Assembly (NCBI RefSeq): GCF_012844455.2 | Contig: NZ_JABBCQ020000010.1 | Coordinates: forward strand, 1-64,000 | DNA length: 64,000 bases | Origin: Comamonas suwonensis | GTDB lineage: Bacteria; Pseudomonadota; Gammaproteobacteria; Burkholderiales; Burkholderiaceae_C | Direction of reading: 5' to 3' | In this document: in pieces, positions 54,501-62,883 of the stretch | How positions within the stretch are numbered: position 1 is the stretch's first letter | Layout: every line of letters begins with the position of its first letter | Position numbers and translations under genes: made by a program | The notes under the pieces: generated by a model | Databases searched by the model: none | What the model was told of the DNA's origin: nothing | Seen by the model: the letters and a program-made list of their open reading frames with translations, nothing else

Positions 54501-55160
54501 CAAGCGGACGCTGTTGGCCTGGCGCGTGAACTGGCGGCTGGCCGGGGAACCGATGAAGCCGTAACGCAGCGCATCCGAGATCTCGACAGAGACAATCACT
54601 GCCTTGTAGTCTTTGTCCGTGTCATAGGTGAAGGAGCGCTCCACGCTGGTCACGCGAATGGCGCGGACATATTGAATCTGCTCGTTGACCAGCCCCTCAT
54701 TGCCCACCAGCACCAGGGTCTTGCCCACGGCGGGAAGCTCGGTGCCGGGGCGCTGGAAGATCTGAATGACGCGTTGGCCCTGGATGTGATCCTCATAGAG
54801 GTAGCCCGCCCACTCCGGCCCTTTGTTGAGGTAAGCCTCCAGCCGGGCCTGCGCCTGGGCGCGGGTGTCATAGACGCCGCCCGTGGCAAACAGGGTGATG
54901 GAGATATTGGGATCTTCGGGAGGCTTTGCCACGATGACATTGCTGCCCTGGTAGGTGTCGCGGTCGTCGGTGTCCACGCCTACAGACAGTTGACGCATGT
55001 TGGCGCGACCCAGGGCGCGGTCCATCTCGGAGATGTCCGGCATGATGGCGTTCTCTTGACCGGACTCGATCACGACCGTGGACGGCCCGCCGCCGCCCTC
55101 AGGTACATCGTCCATGACTCGGCTGGCATGCAGCTGGATGTCGCCTTGTTTGATACTCAT
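51567..55160 (-). CDS. Giant tail-tip protein with YxTG-type repeats
   Basis: 1197 residues. A domain of about 230 residues at the N-terminus is followed by a long beta-rich body. A short motif recurs with spacing of about 60-150 residues: GLVDYANGVI, GTVTYATGAV, GSINYATGRV, GTVDYETGLV, SVDLEAGLLTF, each beginning a small beta unit. The C-terminus (about 1050-1197) has YAFKTWIDNAW-like segments. Size and position after tape measure suit the main tail-tip/host-contact component. No homologue name is safe. Confidence 0.75.
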   Translation of the reverse strand: MSIKQGDIQLHASRVMDDVPEGGGGPSTVVIESGQENAIMPDISEMDRALGRANMRQLSVGVDTDDRDTYQGSNVIVAKPPEDPNISITLFATGGVYDTRAQAQARLEAYLNKGPEWAGYLYEDHIQGQRVIQIFQRPGTELPAVGKTLVLVGNEGLVNEQIQYVRAIRVTSVERSFTYDTDKDYKAVIVSVEISDALRYGFIGSPASRQFTRQANSVRLRDTVVADAGSYVGVAPLKKAAALGDFTIIAKTIMTQIVPSAQSETPIPATIPYAAAGFPISAAEAVTFSTAQTWNTTTSLALPGGCLPGSLSIVVGGVTLTDKGGILMSGTQQIGLVDYANGVITSSSGNYDGSKTISYRPAAYMQRMPQSSEIRITAENRSQSYTGFITPLPARGTLSFSYRAQGRWYVLSDAGDGALRGTDSSYGAGTYSAETGGFVITLGALPDVGSSIVQHWGVPTQETVQPAADLLISQTIALALPAGQALYPGAFSIAWMDGQTQRTATATAAWQLQGDATGEVRVGRSEVLFAPKLLPAVGTVLDVTVDTAPAVEVNLQHPSRNGQGRLAVSAGQGALVPYTVEVEWNTLTDQAVLGLYTREQLREMGVTLVDPTQIARDDGAGKLMLNGLQVGTVTYATGAVDFNPDVVIKIPKPVYSSSQVSGGGFSGEVAKYRLNYEGIEYLSAPSIYPNDESGYVKIRFRTTGSSTRRTLQVTFAPEFDLVTGVQAPVVPGSVLLMPASGQPWSDDGRGLMRVLTSAGFVTRGSINYATGRVGLTSWTPGNANQLRRAGCTTTLGDAISSAYVFRTAAAPLRPGSLTVQVPRASGGSQNVSAGIDGTITAPGVVGTVDYETGLVRLGFGSLVVAVGNEAEPWYDAANVQPDGKIFKPQPVVASALRYAAVAYAYLPMNADIIGIDPVRLPSDGKVPIFRSGSLCVVGHTKTSSQLVVSNGQIINLARVRLSRVVVRDANGKTLNTGYSVDLEAGLLTFTDVSAITMPVTIEDRIEDMATATDVQISGEITFNRALTHDYPKDGSYVSSALQASDRRARVSLAFAQKTWIDNAWSDALMGQEPPAKYDQGVSPIEITNGGGSTERWVLEFTSTSQFRVIGEHVGVIATGDINAVCSPLNPATGKPYFTIDPLGWGSGWAIGNILRMNTVGALYPFWVVRTIQPGPESGIEHNFSILARGDVNRPQSN

Positions 55161-55642
55161 TGTTCGCCTGCTTCCAGAAAGCGCAGCACCAGGCTGCCGT
55201 AATAGTCGTCGTCCTGCTTGTCGCTGAAGTCAATGACGGATTGCATGCCGAGCGCTCGCGTCTCGTCGGCATCACCATGGTCAAAGACCACGCTGAAGGT
55301 TTCACCCCGGATATCCAGCTCCAGACGCAAGCCGGGCACATTGCCCCATTGCTTGATCTGTTTGAGAGCGCGGCGCTCTATCCAGGCGCTGCCGCCCTCG
55401 CCCTGCAGGGTGATGCGCTGGCCGCCTTGCAACTGCATGGCGCTGATGATCAGCGTGCCAAAAGCGCTGCGCTTGCTGCGCTGGCCGCCTTGCAACTGCA
55501 TGGCGCTGATGATCAGCGTGCCAAAAGCGCTGCGCTTGCTGCGCTGGACCACATTGGAGGCCGTCAGTTCGTCCACCCAAATCAAATCGGGCGGCAGGTC
55601 CAAAGCCACACCGCCCGATGTCAAAATGATTCGATCGCTCAT
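55157..55642 (-). CDS. Tail protein with a perfect 21-residue tandem duplication
   Basis: 161 residues from the ATG at 55642. Residues around 33-75 contain SKRSAFGTLIISAMQLQGGQ and its next residue R twice in tandem without a mismatch, encoded by an exact 63-bp repeat. The rest (ITLQGEGGSAWIERRALKQI, LELDIRGETFSVVFDHGD) resembles tail-tip adaptor proteins next to tape measures. Without the second copy the protein would be about 140 residues. Overlaps both neighbours or abuts them by 4 bp or less. Confidence 0.8.
   Translation of the reverse strand: MSDRIILTSGGVALDLPPDLIWVDELTASNVVQRSKRSAFGTLIISAMQLQGGQRSKRSAFGTLIISAMQLQGGQRITLQGEGGSAWIERRALKQIKQWGNVPGLRLELDIRGETFSVVFDHGDADETRALGMQSVIDFSDKQDDDYYGSLVLRFLEAGEQ
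55414..55547. repeat. 63-bp exact tandem duplication, 2.1 copies
   Basis: Units start TGCGCTGGCCGCCTTGCAAC at 55414 and 55477, with 8 further matching bases at 55540-55547. The period is a multiple of three, so the frame is kept. Exact identity suggests recent origin, or an assembly artefact. Confidence 0.95.
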
Positions 55643-55644
55643 AG

Positions 55645-58600
55645 TCAGTTGCCGGTCTGGCTCCGTTGTTGCTCCATGATCCGCACCCACTCGCGGCCCA
55701 TGGCCTCCAGCGAGTTTTGGCCGGTCTGATTGGTCGGCACCGGATTGGCCGGCGCGCTGCCGAAGTACAGATTGACGATGCGATCGATCTGCTGCCCTCC
55801 GCTGGAGCCGCCAGATGCACCACCGTTAGAACCGCCACCAGACCCTGTACCGCCACCTGCACCGCCAGTACCACCCGTGCCGCCTCCAGATCCACCGCCG
55901 CTGGGCTGACTGGATTCGGCTTTCTTGCGCGCCTTTTCCATGGCCTCGCGCTGCTCGACCTGGCGCATCTCTGCATCAAACTCAAACTTGGTCATGTCGT
56001 GCATGTAATTGCCGAGCTGACCACCGCTTTTCACAGAAAACGGGTTGTCCTTGGCGTACTGCTGCTGCCAGGCCGCCCACCAGGCCTCGCCCTCTTCCCT
56101 GCTGCTGAATGAGGGCACAGCATCAACGGGATTGGTCTTGCCCCGGTTCATGTACTTCGAGCCTTCCAGCTCCGCATTCCAGTTGTCCTGGCGCTGCTGG
56201 AAAGCGGCAGCCAGCATCTGCCCGTCCTGCACGAGCTTCTGGACCTTCTCTGAAACTCGCTCAGCCTCGATGCCCATGGATTGCAACGCCGAGACAGCCT
56301 GCTCTTTCATGCCCGCAAAGCCGCGCCCGACGTTGTGGGTGCTGCCGTTCAAGTCATCCAGGGCACGCTTGGAGTCGTTCACGCTCACCAGCGTGGCTTT
56401 GCCAGCCTGGTCGACCTCCACACGCCAGCCACGCACGGTGGCTTGCGATTTGACCCACTCGGGTGCCACGCCTTTATTCGCGGCGATCGCGTCGTCGGCA
56501 GCCTTCTTGAACGCATCGCCCAGCTCGCGGGCGCTGGCCGTACCGCTGCCGGCAACGATGTCAAAGGCCTCCTTGGACTTGGCAGCGACGTCCTTGAAGG
56601 ATTGATCGGTCTTCACGCCCAGCTGAGCCAGGGCTTCCTTGAGGCTGTTGATACCCGGCTTGGCTTTGTCTGCCGCGTCCTTGAGCGCATCGATCTTGGT
56701 CTTGGCCTGGTCCAGCAGGCCATCAGCCACACGCTCACCCAGCTTGCCGCGCAGCTCCTCGATCCGGTGCGTGACCTCTTCCACGGCCTGTTGACTGTCC
56801 GCAGTGTCGAGCGCCTTGACAAAGCTGGCCTCCAGCACGCGTCCCGTGTCGACGCCCTGGTCCTTGAGCCTGCCCAGGCCATTGATGACGACATCGAGGT
56901 CGTTGAGGACCGAGCGCGACGCCGTGGTCATGCGCCCTTGCAGATCCGTGAAATCTAGGCCCGTGCGGCGCACAGCCTCACGCAGGGTCTGATCCATCAT
57001 CTGGGCGACGCGCTCAGTCTCGCGGCCCGCTGCGGCCATCGCGCCCTCCAGGCGATCCTGCATCGCCTTGATAACCTCGGGAGACGCACCCTTGCTGATA
57101 GCCTCCTCGATCTGCACACGCAGCTTGCTCGCCTCCTGCCCAGCACTGGCAAAGGCCTGACGCGCAAGGATCTCGAACTTGGCGAGGTCCTTACCGTCCA
57201 GAGCCTGCGCCCATGCCGTCTGCAGCTCGCTGGCCGAGAGCTTGCCGTCAGCGGCCAGCTTGTCGAGTACTGCCGTAGCCGAACGGATGCCCGCCGCATT
57301 GGACAGATCAAAATCCTTGCCGATCTTGGCAATGGCATCAGCAGCGCTGTCGCCGCTTTGACGCAGCTGGTCAAACTTGGAGGCCAAGCCCCTAGATTCC
57401 TTACCCAGGTCAAATTGACGGCTGCGCGCCTCCTCCATCAAGGCATTGTTTCTGCGGACACTTTCGGCGCGCACCTTGGCAGCCTCATCGGCCACACGCA
57501 TCTGGCGCTCTGCCTCCTCGATCGCCTTGCCGTAGCCCATCCACTTGGCAGCCTGCTCGCCCAAGGCACTGCCCAAACCCAGGATCTCGGGCGTAAGCGC
57601 GGCGACCGCAATGCCCCAAGGCCCCATTAGCGCCGAAGCACCGCGCCAGACAATGCCTGCCTTGGCAGCCTGAGCCGCATTGGCTGCGACCGCCGCGGTG
57701 TTGGCCGTAGTGGCGGCAGTGGCTACCCCCTGTGCAGCACCGGCAGCACGGGTGAACGCACCGATATCGCCCCAGGCCTTGGCGTTGGCTGCGCGGGCTA
57801 CCGTGTTGGCCGTGGTCGCAGCTGTGTTGCTGGCCTGAGCCACCGTGTTCTGGGCACTGGCAGCCGTGTTGGCCTGCTGAGCGACCGTATTACGCGCAGC
57901 TGCAGCAGTATTGACTTCCAGCTCTTTTGTGGCCGCCAGGGTGCTGGTCGCCCAGCGCGCGAAGTCGGCCACCAGGCCGGAAATCTTGATGGCTGCCCAG
58001 GCCTTGCCTGCCGCCGTCAGAGTGCCGACGACCAGATCCAGATTCTGGGCCAGGGCGTTGATCACCTTGGCGGCGCTTTCCGTGCTCAGCAGCCCTTTGT
58101 TGGACTCACCCACATAGACCGTCCACTGGGTGGTGAGGTTCTGCAGCGCACGGCCAACCGTGGGGCGCAGGCTCTCAAACTCGCGCGCCACGACCTGAGA
58201 TTGGTTCTCCAGGGCACGCATGACGGTTTCCGCTGTGAGAAAGCCTTCGCCGGCCAGCTTGCGCAGCTCGCCCGTTGTGACTCCCAGTCCATTGGCTAGG
58301 GCCTGCGCCAGGCGCGGAGCCTGCTCCATGACGGAGTTGAATTCTTCGCCGCGCAGCACACCAGACTGCAGGCCCTGTATCAGCTGCGTCAGCGCCGCCT
58401 GAGACGAGGCCGCTGAAGCGCCCGACAACTGCGTGGCCTGGTTGATGGTGGCAGCCAGGCCGAGGGCGCGCTCCTGCGCCTGGACAGCGGCCATGCCGCC
58501 CTCTTCCGAGGCTTTCTTCAGACGAGCAAACAGATTGCCCGTTTCCTCCAGCCCTGTATTGGTCTTGAGGGCTACGGTCTGCACACCGGCCAGACCCTTT

Positions 58601-59592
58601 TCAAACTGTGCGCCGGCACCGGTAGCCAGGCGGACGCGATCCTCCAGATTCGTATAGGCGTCGGCAGTGTTCGCCAGGCCTTTGATCATTCCACCAAAGT
58701 AGCTGCCGGCGAGAGCCGCTGTGGCGATGTTCTGGACGCGCTGCAGCTGCACGCTGATCGAGGTCATGCCCTCGCGCAGCGTGCGCTGGTTCTGCGCCTG
58801 GACTTGCGTGGACGCGGTCGAGGCATTGGCCGCCTGCTGGTACGCGGGCACCAGGGCCACGATCTCGGCGCGGGCCTGGGCGACAGCCGCCTGCAGAGAT
58901 TTTTCCTGCTGGGCCAGGCTACTGGTGCTCATGCCCATGCCTTCGAGCGCACTGCGGGTCTGCTGCAGCGCCATGTTCTTGCGGCCCAGCTCGGCAGACA
59001 GCCTGGCCGATGCGCCGATGGCTGTTTCGTATTCCTTGCGCAGCGCAGCTTCGGCATTCACGCCCTGGCGTGCAGCTCGGGCGGCGCTGTCCTGAGCGCT
59101 CTGCTGGGTCTTCAGTTCCTTGGTGGCCGCAGCGATGCCCGTTTTGAGGCCGTCCACCGTGTTGCGGTATTCCTCGGTGCGCTTGCCTGTAGAGGTGGTT
59201 TCATCGCGCAGGCTGCGCAGCGCGGTCTTTTTCAACACCAGGGCCTGCTGGGCAGAAAGCACCGACTGGCTGGCCGTCGCTTCAGCCACGCCCAGTGCCT
59301 TGGCCTTGGTCGAAGAGTCTTCCAGCTCGCGGCCCAGTCGATCCACGACCGACACAGAGGCGTCGAGCTGGCGCGTCAGGCTCTGTGTTTCGACCCGCAA
59401 CTCGCCAAAGCCGCGCAGCGCCCGCTGCTTGGAACCCAGCGCATCGAGCGCGGCGGCAGCGTCAGCAGCCCCTTGCTTGAGGTCGCCTTCGAGCACATCC
59501 CCGACGTTGCGCATGGCCTTTGCAAGATCATCGGCGTCAGCAGCCCCCTTGACTGCAGCCTCAATGTCATATTTGATCTTGGGGTCAGCCAT
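55645..59592 (-). CDS. Tape-measure protein
   Basis: 1315 residues, Ala/Gln-rich with long coiled coils (about 30-270, 690-1150). The tape-measure N-terminal domain occupies about 290-480: QTVALKTNTGLEETGNLFAR, TQLIQGLQSGVLRGEEFNSV, MEQAPRLAQALANGLGVT, FLTAETVMRALENQ. An Ala-rich membrane-like segment lies near 540-640. The C-terminus is Gly-rich. It sets tail length and is threaded into the tail tube; its length predicts a tail of roughly 200 nm. Longest gene of the window. Confidence 0.95.
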   Translation of the reverse strand: MADPKIKYDIEAAVKGAADADDLAKAMRNVGDVLEGDLKQGAADAAAALDALGSKQRALRGFGELRVETQSLTRQLDASVSVVDRLGRELEDSSTKAKALGVAEATASQSVLSAQQALVLKKTALRSLRDETTSTGKRTEEYRNTVDGLKTGIAAATKELKTQQSAQDSAARAARQGVNAEAALRKEYETAIGASARLSAELGRKNMALQQTRSALEGMGMSTSSLAQQEKSLQAAVAQARAEIVALVPAYQQAANASTASTQVQAQNQRTLREGMTSISVQLQRVQNIATAALAGSYFGGMIKGLANTADAYTNLEDRVRLATGAGAQFEKGLAGVQTVALKTNTGLEETGNLFARLKKASEEGGMAAVQAQERALGLAATINQATQLSGASAASSQAALTQLIQGLQSGVLRGEEFNSVMEQAPRLAQALANGLGVTTGELRKLAGEGFLTAETVMRALENQSQVVAREFESLRPTVGRALQNLTTQWTVYVGESNKGLLSTESAAKVINALAQNLDLVVGTLTAAGKAWAAIKISGLVADFARWATSTLAATKELEVNTAAAARNTVAQQANTAASAQNTVAQASNTAATTANTVARAANAKAWGDIGAFTRAAGAAQGVATAATTANTAAVAANAAQAAKAGIVWRGASALMGPWGIAVAALTPEILGLGSALGEQAAKWMGYGKAIEEAERQMRVADEAAKVRAESVRRNNALMEEARSRQFDLGKESRGLASKFDQLRQSGDSAADAIAKIGKDFDLSNAAGIRSATAVLDKLAADGKLSASELQTAWAQALDGKDLAKFEILARQAFASAGQEASKLRVQIEEAISKGASPEVIKAMQDRLEGAMAAAGRETERVAQMMDQTLREAVRRTGLDFTDLQGRMTTASRSVLNDLDVVINGLGRLKDQGVDTGRVLEASFVKALDTADSQQAVEEVTHRIEELRGKLGERVADGLLDQAKTKIDALKDAADKAKPGINSLKEALAQLGVKTDQSFKDVAAKSKEAFDIVAGSGTASARELGDAFKKAADDAIAANKGVAPEWVKSQATVRGWRVEVDQAGKATLVSVNDSKRALDDLNGSTHNVGRGFAGMKEQAVSALQSMGIEAERVSEKVQKLVQDGQMLAAAFQQRQDNWNAELEGSKYMNRGKTNPVDAVPSFSSREEGEAWWAAWQQQYAKDNPFSVKSGGQLGNYMHDMTKFEFDAEMRQVEQREAMEKARKKAESSQPSGGGSGGGTGGTGGAGGGTGSGGGSNGGASGGSSGGQQIDRIVNLYFGSAPANPVPTNQTGQNSLEAMGREWVRIMEQQRSQTGN

Positions 59593-59615
59593 TTAATGCC
59601 TCAGGAGATGGAGAA

Positions 59616-59798
59616 ATGAACGGATTGCTTTGGTGTGTAGTCTTGGTGTGCGTCGGCTTACCGCTGGCCCTGCTGGGCCTGCTGCTGGAGTCCGATCGCA
59701 TGATGGCCCTGGGGGCCGGGGCCATCGCCACCGTGGTGGTTGGATGGCCCGCACTGCTACTCATGGGCTTGGTACAGACGCCTGTACGCAAGCGCTGA
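59616..59798 (+). CDS. Small two-helix membrane protein on the opposite strand
   Basis: 60 residues; CAGGAGATGGAGAA precedes the ATG. Two hydrophobic helices (LLWCVVLVCVGLPLALLGLL and GAGAIATVVVGWPALLLMGL) with a short polar turn and a basic tail (PVRKR). It fills the gap between tape measure and tail tube, against the direction of the late operon, where tail-assembly chaperones would normally lie. It may be a superinfection-exclusion or inhibitor-type peptide, or chance. Confidence 0.5.
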   Translation: MNGLLWCVVLVCVGLPLALLGLLLESDRMMALGAGAIATVVVGWPALLLMGLVQTPVRKR

Positions 59799-60590
59799 TC
59801 AGGCAGAAACGCCGGGGAAGCGGATCTCGTAGCCCTCGGTCATGCCCTTGGGGGTGACGATCTTGCCGGTCAAGGTAATGGCGCTGAAGTCACTGCCCAG
59901 GAAGTCAAAACCGTTGTTGGAGCCCAGCACGCATTCATGGACATCGGCCTCCACGACCTCGCCATTGACCATGTTCTTGCCGTCAAATCGGGCTCGGCAA
60001 CGCACCTGAGTCACGCGACCGCCCAGGATCTTCTTGCCGTCGACCGCGCCCCACTTGGCTTCGATCTTGACCTTGGCACCCTTTGCGACGCCCCCCTCGA
60101 CGGCCAGAAAGCGAAACTCGCCGCGCAAGTAGTTCACCTCGTAGTGCGCGCCCAGCACCAAGGTCTCGGTGCCCGCTTCATTTTTCACGACCAGGTCTGC
60201 TTCACCAAAGAGATTGCGCTTACCAAAAGGCAGCCAGATGTCAAGATCTGTGACCGTGAAGTCAACACCGTCAGCTGTTGTCGCGCCTGTCGGCTGAGCG
60301 AGTTTTTCCACAATGCCCTGGAACTGCATAGCCAGAGCCTTGGTGTCGCCCGCCGACAGCTCAATCGTGATTTCCGTGGGCTTAGCCAGAATGACCGAGG
60401 CGCGGGCCTGACCGTAGTCCAGATGGGAGCGGGACTCGGAAGTCTTCTCTTCAAAGTTGGGCTTGATCTCGAACTTATCGGAATCGAGAGCATCGCCAAA
60501 ACCGTCATATTTCTGGGTGACGGTATTCCAGAGATCCAGATTCACTAGGCCTGCGCCCAGAATGGCGCGTGCGGTAGAGGCTTGAGACAT
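59799..60590 (-). CDS. Major tail tube protein
   Basis: 263 residues, beta-rich with no membrane or signal segment. Features typical of tail tube proteins: DLWNTVTQKYDGFGDALD at the start, TEITIELSAGDTKALAMQFQ, a C-terminal LTGKIVTPKGMTEGYEIRFP. Encoded upstream of the tape measure with its own promoter-proximal hairpin (60608-60642) separating it from the connector genes. Assignment from position and fold pattern. Confidence 0.8.
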   Translation of the reverse strand: MSQASTARAILGAGLVNLDLWNTVTQKYDGFGDALDSDKFEIKPNFEEKTSESRSHLDYGQARASVILAKPTEITIELSAGDTKALAMQFQGIVEKLAQPTGATTADGVDFTVTDLDIWLPFGKRNLFGEADLVVKNEAGTETLVLGAHYEVNYLRGEFRFLAVEGGVAKGAKVKIEAKWGAVDGKKILGGRVTQVRCRARFDGKNMVNGEVVEADVHECVLGSNNGFDFLGSDFSAITLTGKIVTPKGMTEGYEIRFPGVSA

Positions 60591-60607
60591 TTGCGTGTCC
60601 TTTCAAC

Positions 60608-60642
60608 AAAAAGCCCGCCGGTGCTTGCACGGGCGGGCGAAT
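60608..60642 (-). terminator. Hairpin ahead of the tail tube gene
   Basis: On the minus strand GCCCGCC/GGCGGGC (60613-60619 with 60632-60638) followed by TTTTTG. Same design as the hairpin at 46385-46420. It may attenuate transcription between the connector and tail genes. Confidence 0.8.
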
Positions 60643-60661
60643 AGCTAACAAAAGCCCGAGA

Positions 60662-61120
60662 TCAACTCGGGTCGCGGTACTCGATCGAAAACGCGCCTAG
60701 CACCAAGGAGCCACCGACATCGATGTTCTCCAGCCGGTACCGGACTTCACCCTCCAGCAAACCTTTGCCATCGAGACGAACGCCTGCAGCCGTGATCAGC
60801 TTCATGCAGTCATTACGCAAAATGCGCTTAACCAGGCGGTAGTCGCCATGCGCTTGTAAGCGGGCACTCTCAGTGCGGGCAATCACGCCCACGCTGAAGT
60901 GATAGATGCGCTGCTGCACCTGACCGGGATCGTCCAGAGGCACGTCCCGCTGCTCTTCCAGGAACACAAGACGCTCACCATCCGCCAAGGCACTTGCACG
61001 CTCGGGGTTGTCCAGGACCGAGACCCCAGCCAGGCCAGAATCTGCTCTCAGTGCATCGATCAAGATCCGGCCCAGCTCAAAGGGCACGCCGTTGGGACAC
61101 TTGTCTGCAGCATTGCTCAT
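60662..61120 (-). CDS. Tail-terminator/head-tail completion-like protein
   Basis: 152 residues with a mixed alpha/beta pattern (FELGRILIDALRADSGLAGV, IYHFSVGVIARTESARLQAH, LEGEVRYRLENIDVGGSLVL). Position after the capsid connector and before the tail tube is that of the tail terminator in siphoviruses. It overlaps the upstream gene by 4 bp. Function inferred from order. Confidence 0.6.
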   Translation of the reverse strand: MSNAADKCPNGVPFELGRILIDALRADSGLAGVSVLDNPERASALADGERLVFLEEQRDVPLDDPGQVQQRIYHFSVGVIARTESARLQAHGDYRLVKRILRNDCMKLITAAGVRLDGKGLLEGEVRYRLENIDVGGSLVLGAFSIEYRDPS

Positions 61121-61452
61121 GACCGAGTACTCCCAAGCAGCACCACCAGCTCAGCGCCATCGTTGACGCGCTCCGGCACGTCAAGCACCCGGAGCTTGCC
61201 CCCTTCGGCCAGACCGAGCTGGGGAGCAGCCTCCAGCAGTTGCACGACATCGTCGGCACGAAGATCCACCAGGCCAGGGCACTGGAGGGTGCGCGATGTC
61301 GCCGTCGCATGGCCCTCCAGCGCCTCCCTGTCGGTCATACCCACAATGCCCTGGAACTGGAGGTCTTCCACGCCAGGACGAACGCGCTTGAGCTGCAGCG
61401 CGAAGTCCGGGCCATAGAAGACGGCCTGCATGTCGTGTTCGAGGTCCAGCAT
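61117..61452 (-). CDS. Head-tail joining-like protein
   Basis: 111 residues, beta-rich (MQAVFYGPDFALQLKRVRPG, LQFQGIVGMTDREALEG), similar in size and position to lambda FII-like head-tail connectors. The stop overlaps the next gene by 4 bp and the start overlaps the previous stop by 1 bp. Function inferred from gene order. Confidence 0.6.
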   Translation of the reverse strand: MLDLEHDMQAVFYGPDFALQLKRVRPGVEDLQFQGIVGMTDREALEGHATATSRTLQCPGLVDLRADDVVQLLEAAPQLGLAEGGKLRVLDVPERVNDGAELVVLLGSTRS

Positions 61453-61898
61453 CAGACCAGCGGAGCCGTTTTGCCCTTGCCGGCCTTGCCATCGGCAGCA
61501 GAAGCAGAATCAGCCAGCGCTTTCTCAGCGGTTTCAGCACGGGCCGAGGCTCCGACCAGCGCCTTCTCCGCAGCCTCGGCGCGTGCCTTGGCTTCGGCCT
61601 GAGCACGTGCTTCCGTTTCTTCACGGGCACGAACTTCAGCATCGAGCTGGTTTTGCAGCTCAAGCAGCGCGGATTGAGCTGCCTCGACCCGCGCTTCTGC
61701 CTGCTCGCGGGCGCGGATCTCAGCCTGCAGGCGCTCATCGGGTTGGACACTGGCCTGCAGATCGCCACTCGCTGAAGACTGCGGCACCACCGCGTCGCCC
61801 AGATCCTTGGCATCCTGCTCCGACAACTCCACCACGGAGTCGACGGGTAAGCGCTTGCCATCAAGGCGCACGATTTCAACGGTCTTGTACTTGGGCAT
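61452..61898 (-). CDS. Phage coiled-coil protein after the capsid gene
   Basis: 148 residues. Short beta-rich start (YKTVEIVRLDGKRLPVDSVV) then an Ala/Glu/Arg-rich helix from about residue 50 to 135 with repeated RAREQAEARVEAA-type heptads. Located 3 bp after the major capsid gene. Similar genes occur as head-completion or capsid accessory proteins; no specific name is safe. Confidence 0.72.
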   Translation of the reverse strand: MPKYKTVEIVRLDGKRLPVDSVVELSEQDAKDLGDAVVPQSSASGDLQASVQPDERLQAEIRAREQAEARVEAAQSALLELQNQLDAEVRAREETEARAQAEAKARAEAAEKALVGASARAETAEKALADSASAADGKAGKGKTAPLV

Positions 61899-61901
61899 GG
61901 C

Positions 61902-62846
61902 TTACTTCTTTCCAGCGTTCTGAATCAGGTAGCCCGCAGTGGCCCCCACCAGCGCAGGCTGGTAGGCATCACTCACCGGATAGATCCACGAGTTGGCATT
62001 GCGGTCCATATAGGGGGCTTCAACCATGGGGCGGTCCTTGAGCTGGTAGGTGTAGCCATAGTTGGGCGAGCCACGCTGCTGCATGGCGGCCGGTGTCGTG
62101 AACGCCAAAATCGCGTCGTCACCCCACATATCCACAAAACCCAGCTTGTCGTCGTAGTAAGTGGCCTCACCTTCAACGATGCGCTCAATCTCAAGCAGGC
62201 GCTGCAGCTGCTCCAGCGTGGCTGGCACGCGGTCTGCCGCAATGCTGACGCGGTCCATCACCTTGGGGTGATTGCGCAAGGCCAGCAATGCGGTGGGGCC
62301 CAGCACCAGAGAGTTGGGCTTTTTACCCGTGCTCTTGCGGATGGCCTCGCGGCCTTCATTGATCTGGTCAAAGGGATTGCTGGTGCTTGCCGTCCAGAAG
62401 TCGGACCCCGACAACGCTTCCTTATGCTGCGCATCGTAATTGGCCGCATTGCGCGCCAGATCCGCAGCGATTTTTTCGCGCTCATTGGCCATGACGTCCT
62501 GAACCGTATTGACGGCATGGCTACCCAAGTCGATACCCGGTACAACCTGGGCTTCTTCTTCGGTTTCTACTGGCACCAGACCTTCAAGGCGATGATCCAC
62601 CAGGCCATAGTTACCAGAAGCATACCCAAACTGGACGCGCTTGGTGTTGGTACCAGGGGCACGGGCCGAATTCACCAGCCGGAAGCTATCTGGCCCAAAG
62701 GACAAAATCTTGCCGGATCGAGAGTCCACACTGACGCGCGGAAACAGGACATCGGCAATCTTGGCATTGGGCGAGCCATAGCCACGCGCAACCGAAGTGA
62801 GGATGAGATCGATGACGGCGGCTTCGCCTGGAGTCATTTGAGGCAT
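61902..62846 (-). CDS. Major capsid protein, lambda E-like
   Basis: 314 residues. The start MPQMTPGEAAVIDLILTSVA and internal blocks (TNTKRVQFGYASGNYGLVDH, GKKPNSLVLGPTALLALRNH, DRPMVEAPYMDRNANSWIYP) match the short E-like capsid proteins of siphoviruses without a fused protease. It follows a decoration protein and a protease/scaffold, the lambda order. It would assemble as hexamers and pentamers of the icosahedral head. Confidence 0.88.
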   Translation of the reverse strand: MPQMTPGEAAVIDLILTSVARGYGSPNAKIADVLFPRVSVDSRSGKILSFGPDSFRLVNSARAPGTNTKRVQFGYASGNYGLVDHRLEGLVPVETEEEAQVVPGIDLGSHAVNTVQDVMANEREKIAADLARNAANYDAQHKEALSGSDFWTASTSNPFDQINEGREAIRKSTGKKPNSLVLGPTALLALRNHPKVMDRVSIAADRVPATLEQLQRLLEIERIVEGEATYYDDKLGFVDMWGDDAILAFTTPAAMQQRGSPNYGYTYQLKDRPMVEAPYMDRNANSWIYPVSDAYQPALVGATAGYLIQNAGKK

Positions 62847-62883
62847 ATTGTTTCTCCTAAAGTTGGACAGCGCTGGCCTGAAG

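Noticed and set aside
53361-55202. 613-codon plus-strand ORF inside the giant tail gene
   Set aside because: Antisense to an intact phage structural gene in a co-directional operon.
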